From positions 876,508-920,758 of the forward strand of contig BFEA01000437.1 of assembly GCA_003427395.1 (NCBI GenBank): DNA of 44,251 bases, read 5' to 3'. The stretch comes from Chara braunii. Its lineage: Eukaryota; Streptophyta; Charophyceae; Charales; Characeae. Position numbers and translations under genes: made by a program. Shown piece by piece: positions 11,076 through 22,243 of the stretch (its first letter is position 1; every line of letters begins with the position of its first letter). The notes under the pieces were generated by a model. It had not been told where the DNA came from. It saw only the letters and a list, made by a program, of their open reading frames with translations, and searched no databases.

Positions 11076-11876
11076 CAAAATCGAATGAACCTACCGTTAG
11101 ATCGTGGAAGTATACACTACCGCTTATGTGGGTGTATGTTTGTGTGTGTGTGTGTGTATGTGTGTGTGTGTGTATATGTGTATGAACGAGTGACCGATCT
11201 CACGACTCGCCTCGCGCTACTTTCACAGATATTATAAGCAAAATCGAATGTATCTACCACTATAACTTAGAAGTATACACTACTTTTTTTTCATTGTGTG
11301 TGTGTGCGAGTGTATGTGAGTGAGTGTGTGGCTGTGTGTGTGTCGCATGACCAACTCATGCTACTTCATCGATAAGATGAGCAAAATCGAATGAATCTAC
11401 CACTAGAACATAGAAATATACGCACACTCTCTCTTTCTGGTTTGCATTTTTTTTTTTCTTTTCTGAATTAGTGTAGCAGTAAACAGAGAGCAGCAAGGAG
11501 GAAAAGATAGCATCAAGCTCCAACAGAGTTTCCTCTGTTGGACGTTCATGTTTCTCGCGTGCGTGTGAGCGGGGTAAACCCTCCTGAAAACGATCAAGAC
11601 CAAGACAAAAAACGACAAAACCTCTCCAGAAAACTACAAGAGGGGCGACAGAAAACGACAGATGGCAGGTGATAGGTAGTGGGCGTCAACAAATTTTCCA
11701 ATCAAATCAGGGACACGTGTCGTTTGCTAATCGCCTCAGGTTCGAAGGCTATTTAGAGATAGAGAGAGAGTTTTTCATCGATATTATGAGAAAAATCGGA
11801 TGAATCTTCGTGGGTGAGAAAAATCAAACGAATTTGCCACTATAACACAGGTATATACAACACTACACTAGCGTGT
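11070..11876. repeat. Degenerate tandem repeat with embedded (GT)n
   Basis: A core AAAATCGAATGAATCTACCA, followed about 20 bases later by GAAGTATACACTAC and a GT-rich tract, recurs near 11076, 11240, 11384 and, more diverged, 11790 and 11822. The first units are spaced about 140-165 bases. The GT tracts (about 11140-11175 and 11297-11343) are part of the repeated unit. No coding potential. Confidence 0.7.
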
Positions 11877-11883
11877 GTGAGTA

Positions 11884-11925
<42 letters not shown>

Positions 11926-11931
11926 TTTGTA

Positions 11932-11963
<32 letters not shown>

Positions 11964-11985
11964 CGAGAGAGAGAGAGAGAATCGT
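11877..11985. repeat. (GT)n followed by (GA)n compound microsatellite
   Basis: Alternating GT/TG to about 11948, then GA to about 11980. Open frames through it are low-complexity artefacts. Confidence 0.9.
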
Positions 11986-12117
11986 ACCTGTTACTCGATG
12001 GTCATTGTTGGCGCTATCGCACGTTTTTTTCGCCGAATAGAACCCCCCACCCGACATTGATGTATCGAACCGAAAAGAGAACCAGTATACATTCATTACT
12101 AGCCTATTATAATTAAA

Positions 12118-12187
12118 TTAATATATTATTATTTATTATTATTATTACTATTATTATATTATTTTATTATTATTATTATTATTATTA

Positions 12188-12229
<42 letters not shown>
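12118..12229. repeat. (ATT)n microsatellite
   Basis: Interrupted ATT/TTA repeat of about 110 bp. Confidence 0.9.
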
Positions 12230-12842
12230 GGAGTTAGATGCACAATAGAGGAAGAGAACGCGTTCGTACAGATAATGGACATACGCGTTGTTGGAAGGGG
12301 CATGCCGACGCAGAAGAAGATAGGCATAGCAGGAGGAAGAAAATTAATGTCTGGAGGTTGACGGGCACGAGGCAGAAGATGGATGAGAATGTGGAGCTGG
12401 AAGGAGCAGGCAGCCATAGCCGAGCTGCGCTGCTGTGTGCTGGATGGGGCACATGGTGGTTCTTGGGTGCATGTGGCATCTGTGTGTTGGGGATCGAGGT
12501 TGTGAGTGATGCGAGAGACATACCTGGTGCTGGAAGCGTGCGGCATTGACCGCTATTTGCTCGTACTTCGAGAGAACAGATGTCGTCATCATCGGCATAG
12601 TAGTCTAGGCTGGATAGGATCTGCCATCTGTAGTCTGGACGCCGAGCGCCAAATAAGATATCAACATTGGTTCGTCGTTGATGATAATGATGAGACTATT
12701 CCAGCATTGTCAATCATGAGCTTTTGGTGAGCTCTTATTTGGTGGAACTGTGATGCAATTTTGCTCTTGGTTCGAGGTCACGAGGATCAGGTCTCCTGTG
12801 TATGATGTTGCTTGGTTTCGGAAGTTTGCTATCGCTCATTTT
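12230..12842. other. No recognised gene; possible body of an ATT-tailed retroposon
   Basis: No domain was recognised in either strand. The last part (GCTCATTTTCCTTGCAT) precedes an ATT tract, as similar sequences do at about 13440 and 15340. This suggests a short family of non-LTR elements with ATT tails. Confidence 0.3.
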
Positions 12843-12847
12843 CCTTG

Positions 12848-12920
<73 letters not shown>
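12848..12920. repeat. (ATT)n microsatellite
   Basis: Pure ATT repeat of about 70 bp; poly-Ile and poly-Asn frames through it are artefacts. Confidence 0.95.
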
Positions 12921-13163
12921 GCTATTGTTATTGACGTCAGCCTTGTTTCTTCGGTACTCCTCGTGCATGTGAGCAGATGGCAATCACATTGGCGTTGTGG
13001 GACCCACACAAAGCTCAGAAATAGCAGAGCCAAAAACACAGGCTCAAATCTAGGGTCGTATTCTACAACTGCGGTGACCGTGCGCCCGACCAGGATTCCC
13101 CCTCGAGCAATTGTATCCCAACAACGGTACACACACAGAAAGAAACAGACAAACAGATAGACA

Positions 13164-13167
<4 letters not shown>

Positions 13168-13244
<77 letters not shown>
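13168..13244. repeat. (GA)n microsatellite
   Basis: Pure GA dinucleotide run of about 75 bp preceded by an ACAGACA-rich stretch. Confidence 0.95.
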
Positions 13245-13250
<6 letters not shown>

Positions 13251-13455
13251 AAGAGAAACTTTGGATACTGTGTTGGTGTGGCCTACGGGCCTGGAAATTG
13301 GCTTATTACTTCATTGTTTTGCTCTATTTGGATGGATACTCAGTGCATTTGTACTCTGTGCTCGTTCGTGGCTACTTTGTCATCTTTGTGATTTCGCAAC
13401 TTTGTTTTCTGTTTATCGTTCACACTCATTTTGCTTGCATCGTTGTTGTTGATCC

Positions 13456-13539
<84 letters not shown>

Positions 13540-13560
13540 TCATTATTGTTATTATTGTTG
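13456..13560. repeat. (ATT)n microsatellite
   Basis: ATT repeat of about 100 bp with one interruption near 13497. Confidence 0.95.
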
Positions 13561-13702
13561 TTGATTGTTGTGATAAACCCAAACAGAAAGTTACTCGTTA
13601 GATGCCGTAGTACAGGTAGACTCAGATCTGTACAGTATCTTCAGTAACCATGAATGTGATATCTGACACAATGTATCGTAACCAGTAGACGAAGAAGGCA
13701 GT

Positions 13703-14002
13703 GTAGACCAGTGGCATGGGCCACAACAACAAGTAGACAACGTGGCCAATGCCACGTCGACAGTAGAGGCGGGCGGCAGCACCACATTAGCAGGGATGAG
13801 TGGCCTATGCCACATCAGCATACAGACAGCATGGCCAATGTCGCGTCAGCAGTAGACAGGCGGCAGTGCCACAACAACAAAGACGAATGGCCTGCGCCAT
13901 ATCAACAATGTCGACAGGTGGCCTGTGCCACAGCAGCAGTATAGACAGGTGGCATGCACCACATCAACAATGTAGATAAGTGGGATGCGCCACATCAGCA
14001 AT
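13703..14002 (+). repeat. Minisatellite, about ten 30-bp units each with a GTGGC/GCCAC dyad
   Basis: Units follow the pattern GTAGACAGGTGGCCTGTGCC, then ACATCAACAAT. Most contain a GTGGC...GCCAC hairpin: GTGGCATGGGCCAC, GTGGCCAATGCCAC, GTGGCCTATGCCAC, GTGGCCTGTGCCAC. One unit reads ATGGCCTGCGCCAT, with both ends of the stem changed together. Open frames across it (His, Gln and Asp rich) are products of the repeat. Confidence 0.8.
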
Positions 14003-14279
14003 GCTTGGCGCACAGAGTAAACACCGCCAGCATGTTGCCACAATCCAGCGGCGTCCGCAGTACCAATGCACAACCAGCCTCAAACCGGCATCAAGACAGC
14101 GTAGCAAAACGGAATGTCGACATCTTGGAGACCAAGCCCTATGAAGTGTTTGACGAGGCGGTTTGGTCTCAGGTCTCCTACCCACAGTCATACAAATTCA
14201 CTCACAACCAGGGGCCTAGATTGTATACAGTTGCAGATTTCCGCTTGGTCCTGCTGCTGTCTGTGTACCTGCATACAAA

Positions 14280-14415
14280 CAGAATGACAAATACAAACAA
14301 AAACAGACAGACAATAACAGACAGACATGACATAGGACAGGCAACAACAGACGGATAGACAGATAGACAGACGGACGCGAGCGGACAGACAGATGGACAG
14401 ACACAAATAAAGAGA
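14280..14415. repeat. ACAG-rich simple sequence
   Basis: Degenerate (ACAG)n/(ACAA)n sequence. Cys/Leu/Ser-rich minus-strand frames here are artefacts. Confidence 0.85.
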
Positions 14416-14511
14416 CAGAGAGAGAAAAGGGGAGCGATAAGGAGAAAGGAAAGAAGGAAGTTTACCTGGACTCCATCGACTGTCGACCTTGAGTGCAACG
14501 CACCTTGTTTT

Positions 14512-15344
14512 TATATTATTATTTTATTATTATTATTATTATTGTGAGGAATGAGCCCGCGGGACCCTTATCAGACATCCACATGTTCTGAGTAGCGGCC
14601 CTCAGCAAGCCTCGTGCCCGCCCTAAGTGAAGGCAGACCTTAGTACCCACGAGAGGGGCTTGTCTCAGTGTCCTCCGAGGTGGGTCTCAGACAGCCACTG
14701 CACGCTAGCTGATTGAAGTACAGCCTGGGCCCATGCAGCGTGAAACCGACACATCATGAAGTGGTCACGGACAAATGAGAATGCAGCATTGTCGCCATAG
14801 CTACCCCGCAGGCCAATGCAAAACACAATAAACATGCAAAACTTGGGTAATCTGGTGTGCCCAACTATAAAGGGCCCGGACCCTCAACTGTTGAAACGGG
14901 CTTGGGCGCAGACACTAGGGCCCGACTTGAACTTACTGGCAACTTCCACGGCCAGGCCCAAACAGTCCAACAGCAGTAGCACCTCCCACATAGGAAGAGA
15001 GCCAGGCATAGGCAAGTAAAGCAAACACGCTGCTGCAACGTTGCGCAAGTGTCTGCATGTGCGCAAGTTGATCTAGGGTACGCTCGTAGGCGTTGAGTGG
15101 TTTGGGGCACAGCGGGGCATTAGGAGCCGTAGGCGGACTACAACACGCTAGGCAGAAAAGAGCGACATTGAATACTACATGATGTGACCTGAGGGTGTGA
15201 ACGTTGGCTCACGAGGTCACTATATCGCTCTTATTTATATGAAATTTTGGTTCATTTGAACTCTCTACTTGTTACCTTACAATTTGGACTTCTGCATGAT
15301 TATTGTAGCTTTGTTCTCTATTATCTCGCTCACTCATATTTCTT
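14512..15344. other. No recognised gene; short ATT tract at its left end
   Basis: ATT repeat at about 14514-14543, then about 800 bases in which I can place no gene. The right end (CTCGCTCACTCATATTTCTTGCATT) resembles the sequence before the ATT tract at 12848. Confidence 0.4.
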
Positions 15345-15362
15345 GCATTATTATTACTATTA

Positions 15363-15405
<43 letters not shown>
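15345..15405. repeat. (ATT)n microsatellite
   Basis: ATT repeat of about 60 bp with early interruptions. Confidence 0.9.
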
Positions 15406-15941
15406 TGACGATTCATTCCTATACCTTTTGTTCTAATTTGGTTGTCGGCACAATCATACATGTGCATACTAACCATGTGCTTGGCTAGAGCCATGATCAC
15501 CTTCGTGCACGCTAGCCTAGAGCAAGTCCAAGTGCACGCGGGTCATTTAGGCAGGAGGTCGGAATGAAAAGGGTAGAGAGAAGAAAAAAAGGAAGAAAGT
15601 AAAAAAGAAAATTAAGGAAGAAAGTAAAAAAGAGAATTAAGGAAGGAATATAGACAAAGGATGAGGAGAATGAGAAAAAAAATACAAAATAAGAAGACAG
15701 GCGAAGGCATTTCTCATTCCCATCGTATATACCCTTGTTTTTACTCACCCTCTGCTGCTTTATAGTTAATTGATGTATGTATGCAGGACGGCTGATAGGA
15801 TAAGGCTCCAGGGTGAGGAACATCCTATTACTCGCCTCTATGTGTATACATATCTTAGATTGTTAGGTTGACAGACTAGAAGTAGGGTACCCCTGTGTCG
15901 GTCATCCCATAGTCTGTCTAAGTCTGATAGACTAAGAACAA

Positions 15942-15976
15942 GTGGTAGGATACTCATGTTTGAGTCATCCTACTAC
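15942..15976 (+). repeat. Hairpin in unrecognised sequence
   Basis: GTAGGATACTC, a six-base loop, then GAGTCATCCTAC forms an 11-bp stem with one bulge. A nearby inverted pair (GACAGACTA near 15870 and TAGTCTGTC near 15910) suggests a small fold-back remnant. Function unknown. Confidence 0.55.
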
Positions 15977-16639
15977 TCGATCGAATCCATACAGGCTGGT
16001 AAGTATGAGATGAAGGCTTCTGTCGGGGTCTTGTTACTTCATATTTACATTTGATTAAACTATATTATAATCCACCGATAGAATTGAAGTTCACATTGTT
16101 GAACTTCTTATAGGGCCACGTCGATAGGGAGGGAGGTGTTGAGACCTTGTTGACCTGTGTGATTGCAGGTCATCTTAATCAAGAAGACTCATAATGAGTC
16201 TATGCAAGACTACATATTGTTGCCATATGGTAACGGGTTGGTTCACCAACTCAACCCTCACTCACCCTCAACACCCACACTTTGCATCAACCTTTGCGTT
16301 AAATGACATTTCTGATTTCGGGTCAGCGTCTGAAGGGTCTGTGTTTGGTCAAAAGAGGTTCTTGAATACTTGAGTCAAAAAAAAGAATGTTTGACAGAGG
16401 GGTTTAGAAGCACAAGTGTGATGTGTGTGAATGTGAATGAATGGTTGACTCTGTTAGGATTGCGAAATGCTTTTGTTTTTTTGCAGGTCAGTAAGACGAC
16501 CAACCCCGTGCCATTCACTCAACTCGTATTGCTCATGCTTACCTGAGCCTCGACTCAGACATTTCGTCGACTCGTAACCTTTGTACATTTGGTTTGGGTT
16601 TTCGACTTTTACCCCTTTGATGTTGAATAGATTAGGACA
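15977..16639. other. No recognised gene
   Basis: No open frame or repeat I can support. Confidence 0.5.
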
Positions 16640-16795
16640 AATGGGAAAGGCGAAAGAGCCTTATTCATATCCGGTTTCTTTGAAAGACCATTAGCCTATC
16701 TTTTATTTTTGATGCATATTTGACAAACCATGAGCCTATTTTTATCTATGATGTTTGTTGAAAGGCCAAGAGCCTATTGATTGTTTCTCTTACAA
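16640..16795 (+). repeat. Degenerate tandem repeat, about 48-bp unit
   Basis: The block AGCCTAT preceded by AAAG/CAAACCA-like sequence and followed by TTTTTAT..GATG recurs three times (about 16693, 16733 and 16769), with a weaker first copy near 16655 (AGAGCCTTATTC). Units are diverged. No function is suggested. Confidence 0.5.
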
Positions 16796-17104
16796 AATTA
16801 AAAGTTTCGTTCATTCTGATGTTTGCCTCTGTTTGTGTAAAAATGTAAAAGACATCTCCTTGCCTTTCAGTCTCAACCTTTGAACTGTATTCTTCATGTA
16901 TGTATTGATTTCGGAAAACTTACATAGCTTATATAATTGGTCAAACACAAGTAGGTCAGAGTAATGTATGCGCGAAAGATCCTCAGTCGAGTCGACTTGA
17001 ATTGTAATTCGGTCCGAGAGATCAGCATCCCAATGTCCGACACGTAAATGGGTCAGTCTTAGGCGTCCAACTGCGCGTATACCTATGCTACGGCGATCGA
17101 GAAA

Positions 17105-18538
17105 ATGCCCTTGGTCGACCTACCTCTACAAAGGCATGTAAAAACCTTCGCATGTGGGCCGGTAGCTCAGCAGGGATACGCCTACCAAAGGGTGGTGATA
17201 GCCCCTCGGGTAGAGGTGAGTTGTACCTCGCGACGTCCCGGCCTGTTGCGGGGCGTCGTGAGAGGTATAGCACCCGCGCACGGTCGGAGTGGTGACTGGT
17301 TCTTTTTCAAACAAAACATCCTGCGTGACACGACCGTGAGGTTCAACGCTTCCCATAAGGGCGCGAGACTGCCGCGCGCGACAGCGTTGTACCAGGTCTT
17401 CTGCAAGATGTAGAGGGACTTCTTCTCGCACGTTCGCTTGACAAGGGTGACCGACCATGCGAGATGCAATGAGTGCATTAAGAATAACATTCTCATAGAG
17501 GGTTCTCTGCCCGAGCTGAGACATGCGCTTGTCGCAAAACAGAAAAGTCGCATTGCACTACAATCTGCACATCGGAAAACGTACACCGTATGGTCCGCTG
17601 AATTGGAACACAGGCAAAAAAAAAACCTTTGTATCATCATCGACGGAATAGATCAAGCAAAAACAAATATTTCTCATACATCGAGAAAACGTTTGTCAAA
17701 AGAAATGTCGAATAACATGATGATGAAAACTAATCTTACTGGGATAATTGTGCACGGTAGGACACCATCGCTCATTGTCCACACGTGGTTCCCGTACTTG
17801 TCGCACGGCTCAAACTCGGTTGTCACCTCGATCGCCAAAGTGTTGAGAGATGTCCAGGCACGTGAAGGGGCGCTCCCACCAAAGTTGCAGGTGCAGGCTG
17901 ACAATTGTGGGGGCAAAAAAAAACAAGTATGTGTTTGCCTTCATGGCCATGCTTGCTAAATTTCGTATATTCGAGGTCGTTGAAATGAAGTTCATGATAG
18001 TGGGTCACACACACACGGACATAGATGCGAAGTTCAACTTGTTTGCAAAAAAATTGAGTGGTTGCGATGCATATACCATGGACGAGCTTTTCGATGTGCT
18101 CAAAACGTCCTGCGAAGAGGAAGTCGATTGCATATTGCTCACTGAAATTGCTGACTGGAAAACCGCCATAGATCCGTACACCGATCACAAATCAAGGGTC
18201 ATGCCACGCCGCACCTCTTTCGATTTTACATGGATGGGGACAACCCCGCCATGATGTACAAGGAGTTCTGCACTGACAAAAAGTGGGAGCCAGACACTGG
18301 CCCTGTGTATTGGTTTAAAAGGGACGCACACAACGGGTGGGCAGAACCTCAATGCGGTTTCCAGCCTTGCCGCGAGTCACCTAATCCGCTCGTCGGCGAT
18401 TTCGTTAACGGAATAGCGGGGGTGCGTGTTCTTCATAAATCATTGGAGAATTCACAAAACCAATGGGAAACACAAAACGAACATACAAGAACTTTCATGC
18501 ATGCAATCAGCAGATCGAACAATTTTGAAACCCCCTGA
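17105..18538 (+). pseudogene. DUF7869-type protein, decayed (one stop, two frameshifts)
   Basis: The plus strand encodes the pattern of DUF7869-domain proteins, a poorly understood eukaryotic family that I link with mobile DNA only tentatively. In order: a Cys pair (C-N-E-C, about 17465), I-I-I-D-G-I-D-Q-A-K (about 17634), Q-A-D-N-C (about 17894), a Lys/Asn stretch with Y-V-F-A-F (about 17920), V-G-H-T-H-T-D-I-D (about 18000), and a tail with M-M-Y-K and W-E-P-D-T-G. Three breaks are visible: an in-frame TAG at 17411-17413 where neighbours suggest a lost Trp codon; a frame change in a run of nine A at 17915-17923; and another near 18205. The spaced Asp/His residues recall RNase H-like transposases, but that is inference. 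The true start is unclear; 17105 only marks the same open frame before the TAG. Introns were not recognised. Confidence 0.65.
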
Positions 18539-19164
18539 ACTTCCTTCTGGTGATTGAGTAAGGCATGAAATTGATGGTCACCAAGGGCCTCCAAAGTATT
18601 TGACATGTCTTTTTCAGATTTTCAGAATTTTTATTTTTCTCTCCCGTATAAATTATGCGCGCCTTCACGAGCGCACTAGGAATTTTGCTCGGCAGTTGTG
18701 AACTCAGCCATCAGCAGGCAAAATTTCCACTGACGTGTCCTTTCTTGAACTTGAATGTTTTCAAATCCGCCTCGAAAAACTCTGTGAATTTTGTTAAGAA
18801 ATCTAAATGGGCGTAGGATTTTTTTGCGTTCGATTCCGCGCGCAAATATTGTTTTTGAATTTTACTTCTTGAACTAGTTTTTGGAGCTGGGTGGATGAAG
18901 CGTAGCTGTTTTCGGTGCCTTTCTGTTTCTGGGTCGGCGCCATGCATGCAAGATTACCCTCTTCTCGTTGCATCCCCATCCATCTTCGCCTTCCACTCCT
19001 TCGCGCGTTCTTTCTTTGACCTGTTTAACTATTTTTTGTCCTCTTTCCCTTCACGCTTCTCTCTCTTTCCCTCCATCTGAATCATGGTCCCGCTTCACAC
19101 CACTCTTCGTCTCCTATCCCCCTCTCCACTTTTACCCCTGCACAGGAAGTATGTATCGATCCCC
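18539..19164. other. No recognised gene
   Basis: Nothing supported on either strand. Pyrimidine-rich on the plus strand from about 19010. Confidence 0.5.
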
Positions 19165-19273
19165 GATGTACCTGGACTCAGCCAGAGTCCAGATACATCC
19201 CGGGTGGTACGACGTTTTCAGAACGCTGTACCCCATTGGATGTATTTGGACTCTGGTTGAGTCCAGATTCATC
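19165..19273. repeat. Nested double-hairpin (cruciform-like) fold-back element
   Basis: Left arm 19165-19200 is itself a hairpin: GATGTACCTGGACTC, AGCCA, GAGTCCAGATACATC. Right arm 19238-19273 is another: GATGTATTTGGACTC, TGGTT, GAGTCCAGATTCATC. The two arms are also inverted copies of each other. The inner part (GGGTGGTACGACGTTTTC ... AGAACGCTGTACCCC) also pairs. The 109 bp can thus form either one long hairpin or a three-way structure. Confidence 0.85.
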
Positions 19274-20358
19274 AAGGGGCTACCCAAAATTCCATCAAAT
19301 TTTGGCTGTAGTTTGGATTTTCAAATTAAAAAAAAAAAAAAAACCATGTCCGTTTTGACGAAATCGGTGTTCCCTCTCTCTCTTGTTCTATCTTCCCCTA
19401 TGCAATTATGAAATTCGCAAGAGTGTTTGAAAATCTCTCTCTGAACCCATCTGCCAATGTCGGGGAAGTAGTGGCGAGACGATGTGACGATCGGCGAGTC
19501 GGAAAGTCATGTCAAGCTTATTGTAGTTTTGCAAGGATGTGCGTTGGGTTGCCACGACAGACTGCAGGATCCGGGCAGGTCGGTGTTAGAGCTAAGTTGG
19601 CGGGGTGTCGATTGTTGTGGTATGGAGGTTGGTACGTGACGGTCGGGATCGTTAGTGCCCGAGTGAGAAGAGCGCAAGTAAATGAGTGGTTGCATGGCCT
19701 GGGGCCATGAGAGCAGAAGGCTTTTGCGCCTTGCGCTTCTTCCCTCGTCCCTTTTCCTCTAGCTAAGTTCAGAGTGGAACACCACTTTTTCCCTCATATC
19801 TAAATGTGTGATGGCAACTCTAGCGTCCTTCTTAGTCTCATTCTTCGACCAAACTATAGCCCTTTCGGCTTTCACTCTCTCTCTCGCTCTTGGTAAATGA
19901 TTAGATGCTCCCTCGCTTCTGAGTGTCTTGAAGTCCTCTGCTCGTTCGTCCTTTGTAGTCCGATCTGATTTCGCGGGGCTAGCATGGTCTAACTTAAAAG
20001 ACTGACGAGCTCAAGTGACCCTCCTCTTTCTTTCTGGTTCGATATGCAATGAATGGTGTGTGTATTCGCAATAAGGATTGATGCATGTACGACATTTTGC
20101 CCCGACTCGTTTCCGAAGCTCTAGTTTTGTTGGGCAACTCGTTAGAGCACGAAAACCAGTCGGGACAAAAACACGTTTTTTCTATGACGTAGGACTCTTT
20201 TGATTATCTCCAGTCCATACATGAGACGTTGCTATTTATTTGCTTCTTTGGATGAATGCTAGACGGCCACCGTTCTTTTGATTAGAACAACGACGCTTGG
20301 AATCGCCTTTTTTATTAACTTCTGCTATGTGGACTGAAGAGGCAACTCCGATTGATGA
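19274..20358. other. No recognised gene
   Basis: Poly(A) run near 19330. A 100-codon plus frame at 19408 has no recognisable domain. Nothing else supported. Confidence 0.5.
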
Positions 20359-20946
20359 CGACCTCCCGTACTCCCGCAATGGCCATTCTTGTATAACAAG
20401 GAAATGACACATGTATGCAAGTGGGACATACGAGAAGTTGTCGCAAAGATCGGTGGGCGTTATCATTTCCCTCCTGAAACGAGGTGTTCAGGGCTCGTAG
20501 GTGCTGGATTTGTGATCTTTGATACTGATTTCCCGCCTTATTCCTTATTATTGCCCTTTAACAAGTTGATTGTCATCCCATGGATGGCGGTGGCACATCA
20601 TTGGCCGAATGCTCTCTGAAACGATTGTCGCCGCACCGATCGTTATCAAGAAAGGGGGTTGCACTATTGCACATCTGGAGAGGTCGATAACAAGGAAAAA
20701 AACCATGCTACGACTTTCCACGTAAGACTTTTAGCTTTGCTGCAACAGATGACGGGACTTGATTCGAAAGCAGGATCCCACGTGCATACCCCCGCCTTTC
20801 CGTTTGAAAAGACTTCGAGTACCTCGCATGGAGGTCCAAAGATACTTTTTGGATTAGAAGACTGTTTGCGTTGTTGGCACGAATACGCTTACGAGTTAGG
20901 CTACCAGAGTAGCCCGGGGTCATTTGCCCGGCCGGGCCAAAAAACT
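20359..20946 (+). pseudogene. Unknown protein related to 871-1512, single in-frame stop, cut by transposon
   Basis: One frame stays open from 20359 to the TA repeat at about 20946 except for a TGA at 20617-20619. Its first part contains the G-F-V...F-P-P...L-L-L-P...P-W...W block also found on the minus strand at 1321-1419. After the stop a C-x-x-x-D-R-Y segment resembles C-D-D-R-R-Y of the other copy. The 1321-1419 copy sits directly before a Ty3-type gag, so this one may also be the start of a retrotransposon reading frame. It is interrupted on the right by the TIR element beginning at 20993. The protein family is unknown to me. Confidence 0.4.
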
Positions 20947-20948
20947 TA

Positions 20949-20992
20949 TATATATATATGTATACATATATATATATATGTATATATATATA
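20949..20992. repeat. (TA)n microsatellite at left end of TIR element
   Basis: TA repeats with a few TG interruptions. A similar TA tract flanks the right end at 22882-22910, so the element either inserted into TA repeat or carries it at its ends. Confidence 0.9.
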
Positions 20993-21005
20993 CAGGGTTA
21001 CCTGA

Positions 21006-21035
21006 CCGAACGTTCGGGGGCCCCCGAACGTTCGG
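21006..21035. repeat. 30-bp perfect palindrome in left TIR
   Basis: CCGAACGTTCGGGGG followed directly by its reverse complement. The matching place in the right TIR (22826-22869) holds a different palindrome built on CGTACGTACGG. Confidence 0.95.
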
Positions 21036-21288
21036 GCGTTCGGGGTCCCGTTTGGGGGCCGAACACCTCCAGGTTCGGCCCCCGCCAAAAAATATTTCGG
21101 GGCCTAAAAATAAGTTGTTTTTTCTGAATTTTTTTGTGTGAGTTCTTTATGATGTATCCTACACGCGTCAAATTTTTGAAGCCATTCTGGAAAGCCAAAA
21201 AAACATTAAAAATCGTCAAAGATGGGGGTGTCAAAACGTGCTCGCCCACTCACTATTTTGTTTTTTTTCACTTTTAACTTTTTGTTTT

Positions 21289-22243
21289 NNNNNNNNNNNN
21301 NNNNNNNNNNNNNNNNNNNNNNNNNNNNNNNNNNNNNNNNNNNNNNNNNNNNNNNNNNNNNNNNNNNNNNNNNNNNNNNNNNNNNNNNNNNNNNNNNNNN
21401 NNNNNNNNNNNNNNNNNNNNNNNNNNNNNNNNNNNNNNNNNNNNNNNNNNNNNNNNNNNNNNNNNNNNNNNNNNNNNNNNNNNNNNNNNNNNNNNNNNNN
21501 NNNNNNNNNNNNNNNNNNNNNNNNNNNNNNNNNNNNNNNNNNNNNNNNNNNNNNNNNNNNNNNNNNNNNNNNNNNNNNNNNNNNNNNNNNNNNNNNNNNN
21601 NNNNNNNNNNNNNNNNNNNNNNNNNNNNNNNNNNNNNNNNNNNNNNNNNNNNNNNNNNNNNNNNNNNNNNNNNNNNNNNNNNNNNNNNNNNNNNNNNNNN
21701 NNNNNNNNNNNNNNNNNNNNNNNNNNNNNNNNNNNNNNNNNNNNNNNNNNNNNNNNNNNNNNNNNNNNNNNNNNNNNNNNNNNNNNNNNNNNNNNNNNNN
21801 NNNNNNNNNNNNNNNNNNNNNNNNNNNNNNNNNNNNNNNNNNNNNNNNNNNNNNNNNNNNNNNNNNNNNNNNNNNNNNNNNNNNNNNNNNNNNNNNNNNN
21901 NNNNNNNNNNNNNNNNNNNNNNNNNNNNNNNNNNNNNNNNNNNNNNNNNNNNNNNNNNNNNNNNNNNNNNNNNNNNNNNNNNNNNNNNNNNNNNNNNNNN
22001 NNNNNNNNNNNNNNNNNNNNNNNNNNNNNNNNNNNNNNNNNNNNNNNNNNNNNNNNNNNNNNNNNNNNNNNNNNNNNNNNNNNNNNNNNNNNNNNNNNNN
22101 NNNNNNNNNNNNNNNNNNNNNNNNNNNNNNNNNNNNNNNNNNNNNNNNNNNNNNNNNNNNNNNNNNNNNNNNNNNNNNNNNNNNNNNNNNNNNNNNNNNN
22201 NNNNNNNNNNNNNNNNNNNNNNNNNNNNNNNNNNNNNNNNNNN
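21289..22243. other. Assembly gap (N)
   Basis: Run of N within the TIR element. The content is unknown and the length may be an estimate. Confidence 1.

Noticed and set aside
12735-13564. Poly-Asn, poly-Ile and Glu/Arg open frames
   Set aside because: They are translations of ATT and GA microsatellites.
14188-14498. Cys/Leu/Ser/Val-rich membrane-like minus-strand frames
   Set aside because: Produced by the ACAG-type simple sequence in shifted frames.
17157-17230. tRNA-like GGCCGGTAGCTCAG sequence
   Set aside because: No T arm or B box follows at the right distance, and it lies in the frame upstream of the DUF7869 remnant.
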